Shown: piece after piece, positions 1-8,370 of the stretch
Layout of the letters: each line of letters starts with the position of its first letter
How positions within the stretch are numbered: the first letter of the stretch is position 1
Assembly: GCA_030447545.1 (NCBI GenBank)
Contig: JAUJOV010000001.1
Span: 62,001-126,000 of the forward strand
Origin: Sphingomicrobium sp.
GTDB taxonomy: Bacteria > Pseudomonadota > Alphaproteobacteria > Sphingomonadales > Sphingomonadaceae
Reading direction: 5' to 3'
DNA length: 64,000 bases
Made by a program: the position numbers and the translations under genes
The notes under the pieces: model-generated
Told to the model about the DNA's origin: nothing
What the model saw: only the letters and a program-made list of their open reading frames with translations
The model's database searches: none

Positions 1-1581
1 GCAGCGTCGCGATGTGGGCGCCGTCGACGTCGGCGTCGGTCATGATGATCACTCGCTCGTAGCGCAGCGCGGCCTCGTCGAACCTGTCGCGCAGGCCGCA
101 GCCGAGCGCCTGGCCGAGGTCGGCGATCTCGCTGTTGGCGCGGATCTTGTCGGCGGTCGCCGAAGCGACGTTGAGGATCTTGCCGCGGATGGGCAGGATC
201 GCCTGGGTCTTGCGGTCGCGGGCCTGCTTGGCCGAGCCGCCGGCGCTGTCGCCCTCGACGATGAACAGCTCGGTGCCTTCGGGGTCGTCGGACGAGCAGT
301 CGGTGAGCTTGCCGGGGAGGCGAAGCTTGCGCGCGGACGTGGCGGTCTTGCGCTTGACCTCGCGCTCGGCGCGGCGGCGCAGGCGCTCCTCCATGCGCTC
401 GACGACATGGGCGAGGAGAGCGCGGCCGCGGTCCATGTTGTCGGCGAGGAAATGGTCGAAATGGTCGCGCACCGCGGCCTCGACCAGCCGCGCCGCCTCG
501 AGGCTGGTCAGGCGGTCCTTGGTCTGGCTCTGGAAGTGCGGGTTGCGGATGAACACCGAGAGCATCAGCTCGATGCCGCTCATCACGTCGTCGGCGGTGA
601 TGTCCTTGGCGCGCTTGTTGCCGACGAGCTCGCCGAACGCTCGGATGCCCTTGGTGAGGGCTGCGCGAAGGCCGGCCTCGTGGGTGCCGCCGTCGGGCGT
701 GGGAATGGTGTTGCAGTAACAGCTTTCGCTGCTGTCACTGTAGAGCGGCCAGGCGACTGCCCATTCGGCGCTGCCCTGGTCGTTTGGAAACTCCTGGCGG
801 CCGGTGAAGGCCTGGTTGGTGACGCACGGGCGCTCGCCCAATTGCTCGGCGAGATGGTCGGCGAGGCCGCCGGGGAACTGGAAGACGGCGCTTTCGGGAA
901 CTTCGGCGGAGGCGATCGACGGGTCGCAGCGCCAGCGGATCTCGACGCCGGCGAACAGATAGGCCTTTGAGCGGGCGATGCGCAGCAGGCGCGCGGGGTC
1001 GAACTTGGCTTGGGCGCCGAAGATCTCGAGGTCGGGGTGAAGCTGACGGTGGTGCCGCGGCGGTTGGGGGCTGCGCCGATCGTCTGGAGCTTCGAGGTGG
1101 GCAGGCCGCGCGCGAAGCTCTGGCGGTAGAGCGTGCGGTCGCGGGCGACCTCGACGATCGTGTCGGTCGAGAGCGCGTTGACGACGCTGACTCCGACGCC
1201 GTGGAGGCCGCCGGAGGTGGAATAGGCCTTGCCCTCGAACTTCCCGCCCGAGTGGAGGGTGGTCATGATGACCTCGAGCGCCGACTTGCCCGGATATTTG
1301 GGATGCTCCTCGACCGGGATTCCGCGGCCGTTGTCGCTGACGGTCAGGCGGTTGCCGGCTTCGAGCGTCACCTCGATGCGGCTTGCGTGGCCGGCGACGG
1401 CCTCGTCCATCGCATTGTCGATCACTTCGGCCGCGAGGTGGTGAAGCGCGCGCTCGTCGGTGCCGCCGATGTACATTCCGGGGCGGCGGCGGACGGGCTC
1501 GAGGCCTTCGAGCACCTCGATCGAGGAGGCGTCGTAGCTGTCGGGGGACTGGGGCGCGGATGAGGAGAAGAGGTCGGTCAT
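1..1581 (-). CDS. parE: DNA topoisomerase IV subunit B (3' end outside window, one frameshift)
   Basis: ATPase subunit of topoisomerase IV, which decatenates daughter chromosomes together with ParC. The N-terminus (MTDLF) is followed by GHKL ATPase motifs: EVIDNAMDEA, DNGRGIPV and GGLHGVGVSVVNALS. About 527 of roughly 660 residues are present; the gene runs off the left edge. One frameshift lies near 1030, after RGTTVSFTP, and the protein continues in another frame through PTPDGGTHE, the Toprim motif VEGDSAGGSA (about 250) and DADVDGAHI (about 30). A sequencing indel is the simplest explanation because the Toprim residues are kept. Start 1581 is the ATG directly before TDLF; a longer in-frame ORF upstream has no family similarity. 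It diverges from the cytochrome gene at 1715. Confidence 0.9.
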
Positions 1582-1714
1582 TCTTGCGACAGCTATAGGG
1601 GCCGGATTCAACCGCTGCCAAGCGGTCGATGAGCGTTGGGGACGAGGCGCTGGCGGCCAGCCTGCACAAGCGCAGGGGGGCGGAGCAAAGGCTCGCCCCG
1701 GCCGTGGCTTTGGC

Positions 1715-2287
1715 ATGCGGTTCGCTTTGGGCTTCCTGGCGGCCATCGGGCTGCTCGTGGTCGCCGGGCTCGTGATCGTCTGGACCGGAGCTTACAACGT
1801 CGCCGCGAGTGCCGGGCATGCCGGCGCCGTGCGATGGCTCTTCGAGAAGGCGTTGCACAGCTCTGTCGAGTCGCGGGCTGACGAGGTGCCGGGAGAGCTG
1901 TTCCGCAAGGCCGACGTGCGGGCGGGCTTCCGCGAATTCCAGGAATATTGCGTCCATTGCCATGGCGCGCCTGGCGTGAAGCCCCACGAATGGACGACCG
2001 GAATGGTGCCCAACCCGCCGGAGCTTTCGAAGGCCGCAACGGAATGGAACGAGCGCCAGATCTTCTGGATCGCCAAGCATGGGATCAAGATGACCGGCAT
2101 GCCGGCGTTCGGAGACACTGAATCCGATCAGACGATCGCGAACATCGCCGCATTCGTGGAGCGGCTCGAGGGCATGAGCCCGCAAGAATATGCCCAGCTG
2201 CGCACGCAGTCCGGCTCGCCGGATTCGGGCGAGGACTCGGGCGGGCATTCGGGCGGGGGGCACAGTCACGGGCCCTCGGGGCACTAG
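1715..2287 (+). CDS. membrane-anchored mono-heme c-type cytochrome
   Basis: Periplasmic electron carrier, 190 residues. Residues 5-27 form a signal-anchor helix. The heme c site CVHCH is at 79-83 and the likely axial methionine is in TGMPAF (M129). These features match small class I cytochromes with the cytochrome_CBB3 fold. The C-terminal 25 residues are Ser/Gly/His-rich (HSGGGHSHGPSGH), a possible metal-binding tail. It is divergent from parE and stands alone, so its redox partner cannot be inferred from context. The specific role is unknown. Confidence 0.8.
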   Translation: MRFALGFLAAIGLLVVAGLVIVWTGAYNVAASAGHAGAVRWLFEKALHSSVESRADEVPGELFRKADVRAGFREFQEYCVHCHGAPGVKPHEWTTGMVPNPPELSKAATEWNERQIFWIAKHGIKMTGMPAFGDTESDQTIANIAAFVERLEGMSPQEYAQLRTQSGSPDSGEDSGGHSGGGHSHGPSGH

Positions 2288-2348
2288 CCGGAACCGCAGC
2301 CCCGGCTTTTCATTGGATATGAGCAATTCCAAGAAAGGGCTGGGCAGG

Positions 2349-2723
2349 ATGCGATCGAACCAATTGGCCGCAAGCGCAGTGGCTGCGTTGCTCCTCGGCT
2401 GCAATTCCGCAGATACGTCCACGCGCGAAGTCAGGGAAGCTGCGATCGAGCATGCGCGGCAACAGCTCAACCTGCCTGCAGATACCCCGCTCGAGGCGCG
2501 GGTCTGGGTTGGCAAGCCGCGCGAGGGCGAACTCACCGTATGCGGGACGGTGAGCGGCCAGGGCGCCTCTTCGGCTGTGACTCCGCAGCGTTTCGCGGCA
2601 GCCACGGACCCGATCGAATGGCTGCTGTTCGAGCCTGCGCACGCCCCGACGGTCCGCTCGCAGCCCGACAAGTTCCGGGAGTGGCCGGAGCTTTGTGGCC
2701 CGGGCGCGGGCGCGGAGCCCTGA
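2349..2723 (+). CDS. small lipoprotein of unknown function
   Basis: A 124-residue protein with a lipoprotein signal: basic start, hydrophobic AVAALLLG and Cys18 (lipobox LLGC), then a Ser/Thr/Asp linker. The mature part includes RVWVGKPREGELTVCGTVSG and carries two more cysteines (TVCG, ELCG) that could pair. ATG 2349 is preferred because it opens directly on the signal peptide after a purine-rich GGCAGG; an in-frame ATG at 2319 would add ten residues. No family recognised. It follows the cytochrome gene by 61 bp on the same strand and could share its transcript. Confidence 0.65.
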   Translation: MRSNQLAASAVAALLLGCNSADTSTREVREAAIEHARQQLNLPADTPLEARVWVGKPREGELTVCGTVSGQGASSAVTPQRFAAATDPIEWLLFEPAHAPTVRSQPDKFREWPELCGPGAGAEP

Positions 2724-2846
2724 CCCAGTCGGCCCTGCTCCTGCAGCGCTGCTGAGCCGCCCGGCGGGCGAGCGACGGCGGCCCGAGCAGCCCGCCGAAT
2801 GAGCGCCGCCGAGGCGATGTGCCGTTCACGAAAGGCGGCGAAATCC

Positions 2847-2874
2847 CTTGAAATCCCCCGTTTCTTTACCATCT
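2847..2874 (+). promoter_or_regulatory. candidate heat-shock (sigma-32, RpoH) promoter of hsp20
   Basis: CTTGAAA at 2847-2853 is identical to the sigma-32 -35 consensus. A 13-bp spacer leads to TACCATCT at 2867-2874, close to the CCCCATNT -10 box. It lies about 95 bp upstream of the Hsp20 start, with transcription predicted to begin near 2881. Known heat-shock promoters share this spacing; the assignment is by motif only. Confidence 0.6.
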
Positions 2875-2882
2875 GAGCGCTG

Positions 2883-2964
2883 CCGGATGCCCGAGTGGGT
2901 CCGGTGACGGGGCATCGAGGCCTCCTGCGGCCAGCTGCCCCGCCCCAGTCGCTCAAAGGAGGAC
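2883..2964 (+). promoter_or_regulatory. candidate RNA thermometer in the hsp20 leader
   Basis: Two stem-loops are visible in the leader. Stem I pairs 2883-2887 with 2900-2904 (CCGGA/TCCGG), enclosing CCC-GAGT-GGG. Stem II pairs CCTCCT (2921-2926) with AGGAGG (2957-2962), the Shine-Dalgarno sequence of hsp20, with an inner stem GCGG/CCGC (2927-2930 with 2940-2943). Hiding the ribosome site in a leader helix is how ROSE-type thermometers control hsp20 genes in alphaproteobacteria. I do not see the canonical ROSE sequence, so this may be a variant or a coincidental pairing. Confidence 0.5.
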
Positions 2965-2970
2965 ATGATT

Positions 2971-3498
2971 ATGCGCAGCGCATTCGATTTTTCACCATAC
3001 CGGCGCTCCACCGTCGGCTTCGACCGCCTGTTCGACATGCTCGAGACCAGCGGAATGGGGCAGGCACAGGAGAATTACCCGCCGTTCGACCTGATCAAGC
3101 TCGACGACAACCAGTTCCGGATCGAGCTTGCAGTCGCCGGGTTCAAGCCCGACGAGATCGACATCACCGCCCAGCAGAACGTGCTGATTGTCTCCGGCAA
3201 GAAGCGGGAGGACGACGGCGCCAACTACATCCATCGCGGAATTGCGACCCGCTCGTTCGAGCGGCGGTTCGCGCTTGCCGACCACATCCAGGTGCGCGGC
3301 GCGGACCTGCATGAGGGGCTGCTGTCGATCGACCTCCTGCGCGAGATCCCCGAGGCGATGAAGCCGCGCAAGATCAACATCGGCGGCGGTTCCGAGCGCA
3401 GCGAGCCGCAGGGCGAGCGCTCCGCGATCGGCGGCGGCGACCAGCAGGGCCGACGCGCGTCCGAGCAGACGGTCGACGCCGAGGCTCAGCACGCCTGA
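2971..3498 (+). CDS. Hsp20 / alpha-crystallin small heat-shock chaperone (IbpA-like)
   Basis: Cytosolic holdase that binds unfolding proteins. Residues 33-135 form the alpha-crystallin domain, starting at YPPFDLIKLDDNQFRIE and including GIATRSFERRFAL. The N-terminus MRSAFDFSPYRRS resembles IbpA (MRNFDLSPLYRS). The tail (from about 140) is Gly/Ser/Glu/Gln-rich and low-complexity. ATG 2971 is chosen over ATG 2965 because AGGAGG at 2957-2962 leaves 8 nt to 2971 but only 2 nt to 2965. Regulation looks double: a sigma-32-like promoter and a leader helix over the ribosome site. A strong terminator follows. Confidence 0.9.
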   Translation: MRSAFDFSPYRRSTVGFDRLFDMLETSGMGQAQENYPPFDLIKLDDNQFRIELAVAGFKPDEIDITAQQNVLIVSGKKREDDGANYIHRGIATRSFERRFALADHIQVRGADLHEGLLSIDLLREIPEAMKPRKINIGGGSERSEPQGERSAIGGGDQQGRRASEQTVDAEAQHA

Positions 3499-3520
3499 GG
3501 CTTTGGCCAGCGGATGAGGA

Positions 3521-3549
3521 AGCCCCGGGGCAGCGCTCCGGGGCTTTTT
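3521..3549 (+). terminator. rho-independent terminator of hsp20
   Basis: Perfect 8-bp stem AGCCCCGG (3521-3528) / CCGGGGCT (3538-3545), running into a TTTTT tract, 22 bp after the hsp20 stop. Confidence 0.85.
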
Positions 3550-3564
3550 CCTTTGGCGCGGCGA

Positions 3565-3592
3565 ATGTGCGCTTTCGACCCATTGCGGACAT
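3565..3592. repeat. dispersed hairpin repeat, copy 1
   Basis: Copy of a 28-bp imperfect palindrome of the form ATGTCCGCTTT-loop-AAAGCGGACAT. The left arm here carries a change (TGTGCGC). It sits between the hsp20 terminator and a convergent secreted-protein gene. Shadow reading frames through it give peptides such as MGRKRTF, often mis-annotated as genes. Confidence 0.8.
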
Positions 3593-3735
3593 AAGGCTCG
3601 CGTGGAACGGTCGAGGATGCAATCACCTGCTGCAACCCTCGCCGCTGCCCTTCACGGACGGTTTCCGCCAGCATTTCGAGGAAGAGCCGGCGGCGAAGCG
3701 AGTCCGTCCGGGCGGGCGGTTGCTCTGGACCTACG

Positions 3736-4005
3736 TTATCCGTCGATGGTGCCGACACCTTCCTCGGCCCAGTCCTTGTCGACATCGACGTCTTGCTCGG
3801 CCCACTCTTCTCGTGTCCAGCACTTGACCCTCTCGATGCGGGTGCCGGTGACGGCCTCGATGCGCATGCAATATCTCGTCTCGCGGGTCCCTGCCGGGGC
3901 TCCTGCGGTGAGGGTTGGTTCGGGTACCGGTTCCTGGGTCGCGGCCGACGCCGGCGAAGCGGCGGCGATCATGCACAAGCCGAAGACCATATCCTTGAGA
4001 GCCAT
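3736..4005 (-). CDS. small secreted protein, unknown function
   Basis: An 89-residue protein. The Sec signal peptide MALKDMVFGLCMIAAASPASA ends in an AXA site near residue 21. The mature part starts Pro/Thr/Ala-rich, then has a conserved-looking core TRYCMRIEAVTGTRIERVKCW with two cysteines, and ends in an acidic stretch (EEWAEQDVDVDKDWAEEGVG). I have seen such short CMRIE...TGTRI proteins in sphingomonads but know no function. Start 4005 begins the signal peptide; an upstream in-frame Met would add seven charged residues. It lies in the repeat-bearing accessory patch. Confidence 0.6.
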   Translation of the reverse strand: MALKDMVFGLCMIAAASPASAATQEPVPEPTLTAGAPAGTRETRYCMRIEAVTGTRIERVKCWTREEWAEQDVDVDKDWAEEGVGTIDG

Positions 4006-4169
4006 GTCGTTTCTCCGTGATGGCATGCTGGCGTTTCGCTTTTAGCATGAGTTGCTAAGCGCAGTTGAGCGATTGCGTAAGCAATCGGGAGGCAGCGCGT
4101 AGAGCCAATGAGTGCCGGCTGGCGCGCGAGCGAGCGGCCTATGCGCGAGGCGTTCCATCGTTTTAGCTA

Positions 4170-4197
4170 ATGTCCACTTTCGACTCATTCCGGACAT
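4170..4197. repeat. dispersed hairpin repeat, copy 2
   Basis: Degenerate copy (ATGTCCACTTTCGACTC with CATTCCGGACAT) immediately after the 3' end of the NTF2-like gene remnant, whose stop is at 4202. Outer stem ATGTCC/GGACAT intact. Confidence 0.75.
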
Positions 4198-4201
4198 CAA
4201 G

Positions 4202-4492
4202 CTAAACGCCCTCGTCAACGAGAGTGCCCTGATGATAGATCGCACGCCAGCCGCGACCATATCGCCACACCGTTGATCGGCGGCTTAGTCGAGCGCCCTG
4301 TCTCAGCAGGTAAGTAGCGAGGAACGCTCCTCCTCCGAGCGCACGACAGGAGAAATCGCTTACCTCCCACGGATCCTCATGAGGCGACGAGTGACGCTTC
4401 TCAAGTTCATCGAGCACAAAGTCTCGATCATAGACCCGTCCGGAAGCACCGACCTACCAAAACGCTTCGTCGATCATGTGTTCAAAGTGAGC
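4202..4492 (-). pseudogene. NTF2-like / DUF4440 protein, interrupted by a TAG codon
   Basis: The C-terminal 71 residues read DELEKRHSSPHEDPWEVSDFSC, then STVWRYGRGWRAIYHQGT, a typical SnoaL/DUF4440 small alpha+beta barrel. The same frame continues upstream as SRAHFEHMIDEAFW, then a TAG (4454-4456), then VGASGRVYDRDFV. In relatives the position after FW is usually Glu, so a single base change (GAG to TAG) or a read error splits the gene. The true start is not clear. These proteins are usually orphan enzymes or sensors; no function is assigned. It lies between two copies of the hairpin repeat. Confidence 0.55.
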
Positions 4493-4604
4493 CCTCGAAG
4501 TCCCGAGTTCCGGCCTGTGGAAGATCGGCTCGCGTGCTCGAGAGTGCCTCGCGCTTCGGTTTCGGTCATCAGAAGCTGATCGACCAACTCGCTACTTACC
4601 GTCA

Positions 4605-4632
4605 ACGTCCGCTTTCCACCCAAAGCAGACAT
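4605..4632. repeat. dispersed hairpin repeat, copy 3
   Basis: Loop CCACCC between arms ACGTCCGCTTT and AAAGCAGACAT; two mismatches in the stem. It lies in the 250-bp gap between the NTF2-like remnant and gcrA. I see no gene in that gap. Confidence 0.75.
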
Positions 4633-4739
4633 TAGAGATGCCGTCATGCGAGCAATCGCGTGACGTCGGACGTGCTCGGCTGAAGCCGACCGGCCGGCTG
4701 CTGTCTCTCGCGTGAGGACGCTCGCTTTCTCCGCTTACG

Positions 4740-5405
4740 TTACGCGGCTTCAGCGAACTCGCGGGCCGCCGAACGGCAGGGGCGGGGGTGGGCGGCGGTC
4801 GGCGCGGGAGCCTGGGCCTGGTAGGCGACTCCGCAATGCTGGACGCAATAGGGGAAGCCTGGTTCGCCTGCTGGCCGCAGAGTGGAAGTCGGGCTCGCCC
4901 GGGTGGCCCATCGGCCACTTGCAGATGCGGTCGTTGAGGTCGAGCAGGCTGGTCTTGTCGGCGACTTCGGGGCTCGGCTTGGCGGGCACCAGACGGCGCG
5001 GCGGAGCGGGCGGGATCGGCGCCTGCTGCTCGCCCGGACCCTGGCGACGACCGCCGGGGCCGATCGAGCGGTACTGAACCGAGTCGGCCTGCGGGCGCCT
5101 GGGCCGCCGGAGCCGGCGTCTGCTGCGGCGCCGCGGGAGGCTCGGCCGCGGGTGTGCCGGGCTCTGGGGCCCGACGCTCGGCCGGCGCGGGTCTGGGCGC
5201 CGGGGCGGCAGCGGCCGGAGCAGGCTTCTCCTTCTCCTCGCCGGGCTTGACCGGTGAGGGCCGCGCTTCGAGGCCGAGGCGGTGCGCCTTGCCGATCACC
5301 GCGTTGCGGCTCACTCCGCTGAGCCTCGTCGGCGATCTGGCTGGCGGTCGCGCCGTCGTGCCACATCTTCTTCAGGCGCTCGATCCGCTCTTCGGTCCAG
5401 GACAT
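4740..5405 (-). CDS. gcrA: GcrA cell-cycle regulator (several frameshifts)
   Basis: GcrA binds sigma-70 RNA polymerase at methylated GANTC sites and drives S-phase genes in alphaproteobacteria. The N-terminus MSWTEERIERLKKMWHDG is the GcrA helix-turn-helix start. A frameshift near 5320 moves the helix to GVSRNAVIGKAHRLGLEARP-type sequence in the next frame. A long Pro/Ala-rich linker follows. The conserved C-terminal domain appears in pieces: LLDLNDRICKWPMGHPGEPDF, then PYCVQHCGVAYQ in a third frame, ending at 4740 with AREFAEAA. At least three indels are needed. All conserved blocks remain, so the gene is probably intact in the organism. Confidence 0.85.
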   Translation of the reverse strand: MSWTEERIERLKKMWHDGATASQIADEAQRSEPQRGDRQGAPPRPRSAALTGQARRGEGEACSGRCRPGAQTRAGRASGPRARHTRGRASRGAAADAGSGGPGARRPTRFSTARSAPAVVARVRASSRRRSRPLRRAVWCPPSRAPKSPTRPACSTSTTASASGRWATRASPTSTLRPAGEPGFPYCVQHCGVAYQAQAPAPTAAHPRPCRSAAREFAEAA

Positions 5406-5472
5406 TCAACTGCTCTCCGATTCATCTGCCGGCGCTTGCCGAGCATGAACCCACCCGATAGGCGCAGCCACC

Positions 5473-6300
5473 GTGAAAGGCGCCCAACCTCCGATCTGGG
5501 TTCGAACCCCGCCTGGCGAGCCGGTTCTGTCCGGCGTCAACTGGGGCGGGCTCAAGACGCTGTATATCAAGGAGGTGCGCCGGTTCTTCAAGGTGCAGAT
5601 GCAGACCGTCTGGGCGCCGGCGGTCACCACCCTGCTCTACCTGGCGATCTTCACCGTCGCTCTGGGCAGCGACCGCAGGGTGATGGGCGTGCGCTTCGCC
5701 GACTTCATCGCGCCCGGCCTGGTCGCCATGGCGATGATCCAGAACGCCTTTGCCAATTCGAGCTTCTCGCTGCTGATCGGCAAGATGCAGGGCAATATCG
5801 TCGACTATCTGATGCCGCCTTTGTCCACCGGCGAGCTGATCGCGGGGCTGGTCGGTGCAGCGGTCACGCGCGCCTTCCTGGTCGGAGTGGCGGTGTGGCT
5901 CGCGATGCTGTTCTGGCCCGGCGTGTCGGTCGAGGTCGACCATCCGCTCTGGGCCTTCTGGTTCGGCCTGATGGGCGCCTTGATGCTGGCGTTCCTCGGG
6001 CTGATCACCTCGCTGTGGGCCGACAAGTTCGACCATGCGGCGGCGGTGAGCAATTTCCTGGTCACGCCGCTGTCGCTGCTGTCGGGCACCTTCTATTCGA
6101 TCGAGCAGCTCGCGCCCGCGTTCCAGGCGCTGAGCCATGCAAACCCGTTCTTCTACGTGATCTCGGGCTTCCGCTACGGCTTCCTCGGGACTGCCGATTC
6201 GCCGGTTCTGGTCGGGGCCGTCGGGCTTTTCTTGCTAAACATCGTGCTGTGGGCCGTGTGCTACGCGCTCGTCCGGAGCGGGTGGAAAATCAAGGCATAG
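5473..6300 (+). CDS. ABC-2 type transporter permease (YadH/NodJ-like)
   Basis: Integral membrane permease of an ABC exporter, 275 residues with about six transmembrane segments from residue 50 onward. LYIKEVRRFFKVQMQTVWAP is the usual start of the ABC2_membrane domain, and the PLSLLSGTFYSIEQL and NPFFYVISGFRYGF blocks are typical of YadH/DrrB-like permeases. The matching ATPase (YadG type) is not adjacent in the window. Start is a GTG 67 bp after the divergent gcrA start; an internal start nearer LKTLYIKEV is possible. Substrate unknown. Confidence 0.85.
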   Translation: MKGAQPPIWVRTPPGEPVLSGVNWGGLKTLYIKEVRRFFKVQMQTVWAPAVTTLLYLAIFTVALGSDRRVMGVRFADFIAPGLVAMAMIQNAFANSSFSLLIGKMQGNIVDYLMPPLSTGELIAGLVGAAVTRAFLVGVAVWLAMLFWPGVSVEVDHPLWAFWFGLMGALMLAFLGLITSLWADKFDHAAAVSNFLVTPLSLLSGTFYSIEQLAPAFQALSHANPFFYVISGFRYGFLGTADSPVLVGAVGLFLLNIVLWAVCYALVRSGWKIKA

Positions 6301-6417
6301 CTTTCTCAAATTCTTAGTCGTTTCTGATGCTGAACGAACGATAACGGAGGCGTTCAGCGTGCTGCGAGCCGCGAAGGCGCACAACATCCGCATCAACCGC
6401 TCGATTCGAAGGAGAGC

Positions 6418-6996
6418 ATGATGCGTAAAGTTCTGATCACTCTTGCCGCCGCCGCGTCGGCTCTCGCCGTTGCCGCGCCGGCTTCCGCGCAGTGGTACCC
6501 GCAGCCCCAGCCGCAGGTCGGCGTCGGCGTTCAGTACAGCGTCGGCGTGCAGTACGGCTCGCCGTACGGCTCGCCGTATGGCTACCAGACGCCGCAGTAC
6601 GGCTACGGCTACGGCTCGCCCTATGGCTATCGCGCACCCCAGTACGGCTACAGCTACGGCTCGCCCTACGGCTATCGCGCACCGCAGTACGGCTACGGCT
6701 ACGGCTCGCCCTACGGCTACAGCAATTACGGCCAGGCGCAGGCGATGAAGGTGCGGATCGACCGGATCCAGGCGGAAATTCGCCGCCTCGCCCAGTACCG
6801 GATGATCAGCCACAACGAGTATCACAACCTGCTTGCCGATTCGCGCGAGATCGAGCGGCGCTTCTACCGCAATGCGCGCGACGGCCGGGGTCTCAGCCAT
6901 TCGGAGATGCACGACGTGCAGCACCGGGTTGCCCGCCTCGAGCAGAGGATCGCTCAGGACGTCCGCGACGGCCGCCAGTGGGGCTATCGCTGGTAA
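6418..6996 (+). CDS. secreted Tyr/Gly-repeat protein with helical C-terminus
   Basis: A 192-residue secreted protein. The Sec signal peptide (residues 1-24) ends APASAQW. Residues 40-105 are tandem [15 protein letters not shown]-type units of about 15 residues (45 bp), three nearly perfect at the DNA level. The C-terminal half (110-190) is charged and helical, with two similar segments around [15 protein letters not shown] and [18 protein letters not shown]. Start 6418 follows GGAGAG. It is similar in style to the lipoprotein at 17844. No enzymatic motif; a cell-envelope or surface role is a guess. Confidence 0.75.
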   Translation: MMRKVLITLAAAASALAVAAPASAQWYPQPQPQVGVGVQYSVGVQYGSPYGSPYGYQTPQYGYGYGSPYGYRAPQYGYSYGSPYGYRAPQYGYGYGSPYGYSNYGQAQAMKVRIDRIQAEIRRLAQYRMISHNEYHNLLADSREIERRFYRNARDGRGLSHSEMHDVQHRVARLEQRIAQDVRDGRQWGYRW

Positions 6997-7030
6997 CGGC
7001 ACGGCTGCCTTCATAGGGTATGCTTAAGAG

Positions 7031-7062
7031 AGGCGCGCCGGGGGCACCGGGCGCGCCTTTTC
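7031..7062 (+). terminator. rho-independent terminator
   Basis: Perfect 9-bp stem AGGCGCGCC (7031-7039) / GGCGCGCCT (7050-7058) followed by TTTTCCTTT. It ends the repeat-protein gene (stop at 6996) ahead of argD. Confidence 0.85.
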
Positions 7063-7140
7063 CTTTGTCGGGCCGCTGGCTATAGCGGCCGCGTCGGCCC
7101 CCGGCCGCTCTCTCAAGACCCGCAGGAGGACGTCACCGAC

Positions 7141-8331
7141 ATGGCCATCACCCCGCTCATGCCCGTCTATGCGCGCTGCGAGGTCCGGCCGGTGAGGGGC
7201 GAGGGGGTGTATCTCTACGGCGAAGGTGGCGAGCGATATCTCGACTTCGCCAGCGGCATTGCGGTCAACCTGCTTGGCCACCGTCACCCGCACCTGGTCG
7301 AGGCGATCCAGAAGCAGGCCGCGACGCTGATGCACGTGTCGAACCTCTACGGGAGCCCGCAGGGCGAGGGGTTCGCAAGGCGATTGTGCGACCTGACCTT
7401 TGCCGACACCGTGTTCTTCACCAATTCGGGCGCGGAAGCCGTCGAGTGCGCGATCAAGACCGCGCGGCGCTATCACCATGCCAAAGGCAATGCGCACAAG
7501 CACGATCTCATCACCTTTTCCAACGCCTTTCACGGGCGGACGATGGCGACGATCAGCGCGACCAACCAGGAGAAGCTGCGCGACGGTTTCGCGCCTCTGC
7601 TCCCGGGCTTCAAGGTGGTCGAGTTCGACGACCTCGAGGCAGCGCTCGCGGCGGTGGACGACAATACGGCGGGCTTCCTGATCGAGCCGGTGCAGGGCGA
7701 GGGCGGGATTCGCCCGGCCAGCAACGCGTTCATCGCCGGCCTTCGCGCGGCCTGCGACGAGAAGGACCTGATGCTTCTGTTCGACGAGGTGCAGTGCGGA
7801 ATGGGCCGAACGGGCACTTTGTTCGCCTATGAGCAATATGGAGTCGCGCCGGACATCATGGCGGTGGCCAAGGGCATCGGCGGCGGCTTCCCGCTCGGCG
7901 CGTGCCTTGCGACCGAAAAGGCAGCGAGCGGGATGGTGATCGGCACCCACGGGTCGACTTACGGCGGAAACCCGCTGGCCATGGCCGCGGGCGAGGCGGT
8001 GCTCGACGTGGTCGCCAACGACGAATTCCTCGCCAACGTTCGGCGGATCGGCGAGCGGCTGCGCTCGGCGCTCCAGCAGATGATCCCCAACCACGACCAT
8101 CTGTTCGAAAGCGTCCGCGGCACCGGGCTGATGCTGGGCGTCAAGATGAAGACCGACAGCCGCGCGTTCGTGAACTATCTGCGCGGGCACGGGCTGCTGA
8201 CCGTCGCGGCGGGCGACAATGTGATGCGCGTGCTTCCGCCGCTGGTGATCGACGAGGCCCATGTTCGCGAATTCGCCGACGCTCTGTCGAAGGCCGCCGC
8301 CGAGTACGAGGTGCCCGCGGCTGCGGCCTGA
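7141..8331 (+). CDS. argD: acetylornithine aminotransferase
   Basis: PLP enzyme of arginine biosynthesis (N-acetylornithine to N-acetylglutamate semialdehyde); many also act in lysine biosynthesis. Full length at 396 residues. Class III aminotransferase landmarks: NSGAEA (95-100), LLFDEVQCGMGR (212-223, Asp215 binding PLP nitrogen) and the Schiff-base lysine in AVAKGIGGGFPLG (K244). A purine-rich GCAGGAGG precedes ATG 7141. hslO starts 39 bp after its stop, so they are probably co-transcribed. In many relatives argF lies between these two genes; it is absent here. Confidence 0.95.
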   Translation: MAITPLMPVYARCEVRPVRGEGVYLYGEGGERYLDFASGIAVNLLGHRHPHLVEAIQKQAATLMHVSNLYGSPQGEGFARRLCDLTFADTVFFTNSGAEAVECAIKTARRYHHAKGNAHKHDLITFSNAFHGRTMATISATNQEKLRDGFAPLLPGFKVVEFDDLEAALAAVDDNTAGFLIEPVQGEGGIRPASNAFIAGLRAACDEKDLMLLFDEVQCGMGRTGTLFAYEQYGVAPDIMAVAKGIGGGFPLGACLATEKAASGMVIGTHGSTYGGNPLAMAAGEAVLDVVANDEFLANVRRIGERLRSALQQMIPNHDHLFESVRGTGLMLGVKMKTDSRAFVNYLRGHGLLTVAAGDNVMRVLPPLVIDEAHVREFADALSKAAAEYEVPAAAA

Positions 8332-8370
8332 GCGGTTGAGCGGCGGCTGGGTGGACCCTATCTAGCCGCC

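Noticed and set aside
3374-3622. Short ORFs reading through the hairpin repeats (peptides with MGRKRTF, VRFGSKAD, VCFGWKADV) at 3.4-4.6, 55.7, 59.7 and 62 kb
   Set aside because: They are translations of the repeat itself in several frames and carry no other protein features.
5500-5525. tRNA-like T-loop sequence GGGTTCGAACCCC
   Set aside because: No acceptor, D or anticodon stem fits around it, and it lies in the coding start of the ABC permease (VRTPPGEP).
5154-6317. 387-codon ORF overlapping gcrA and the ABC permease in another frame
   Set aside because: Shadow frame; the permease frame has continuous hydrophobic helices and family motifs.
6590-6730. CRISPR-like regularly spaced repeats
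   Set aside because: The repeats are contiguous 45-bp coding units of a Tyr/Gly-repeat protein, in frame, without spacers.
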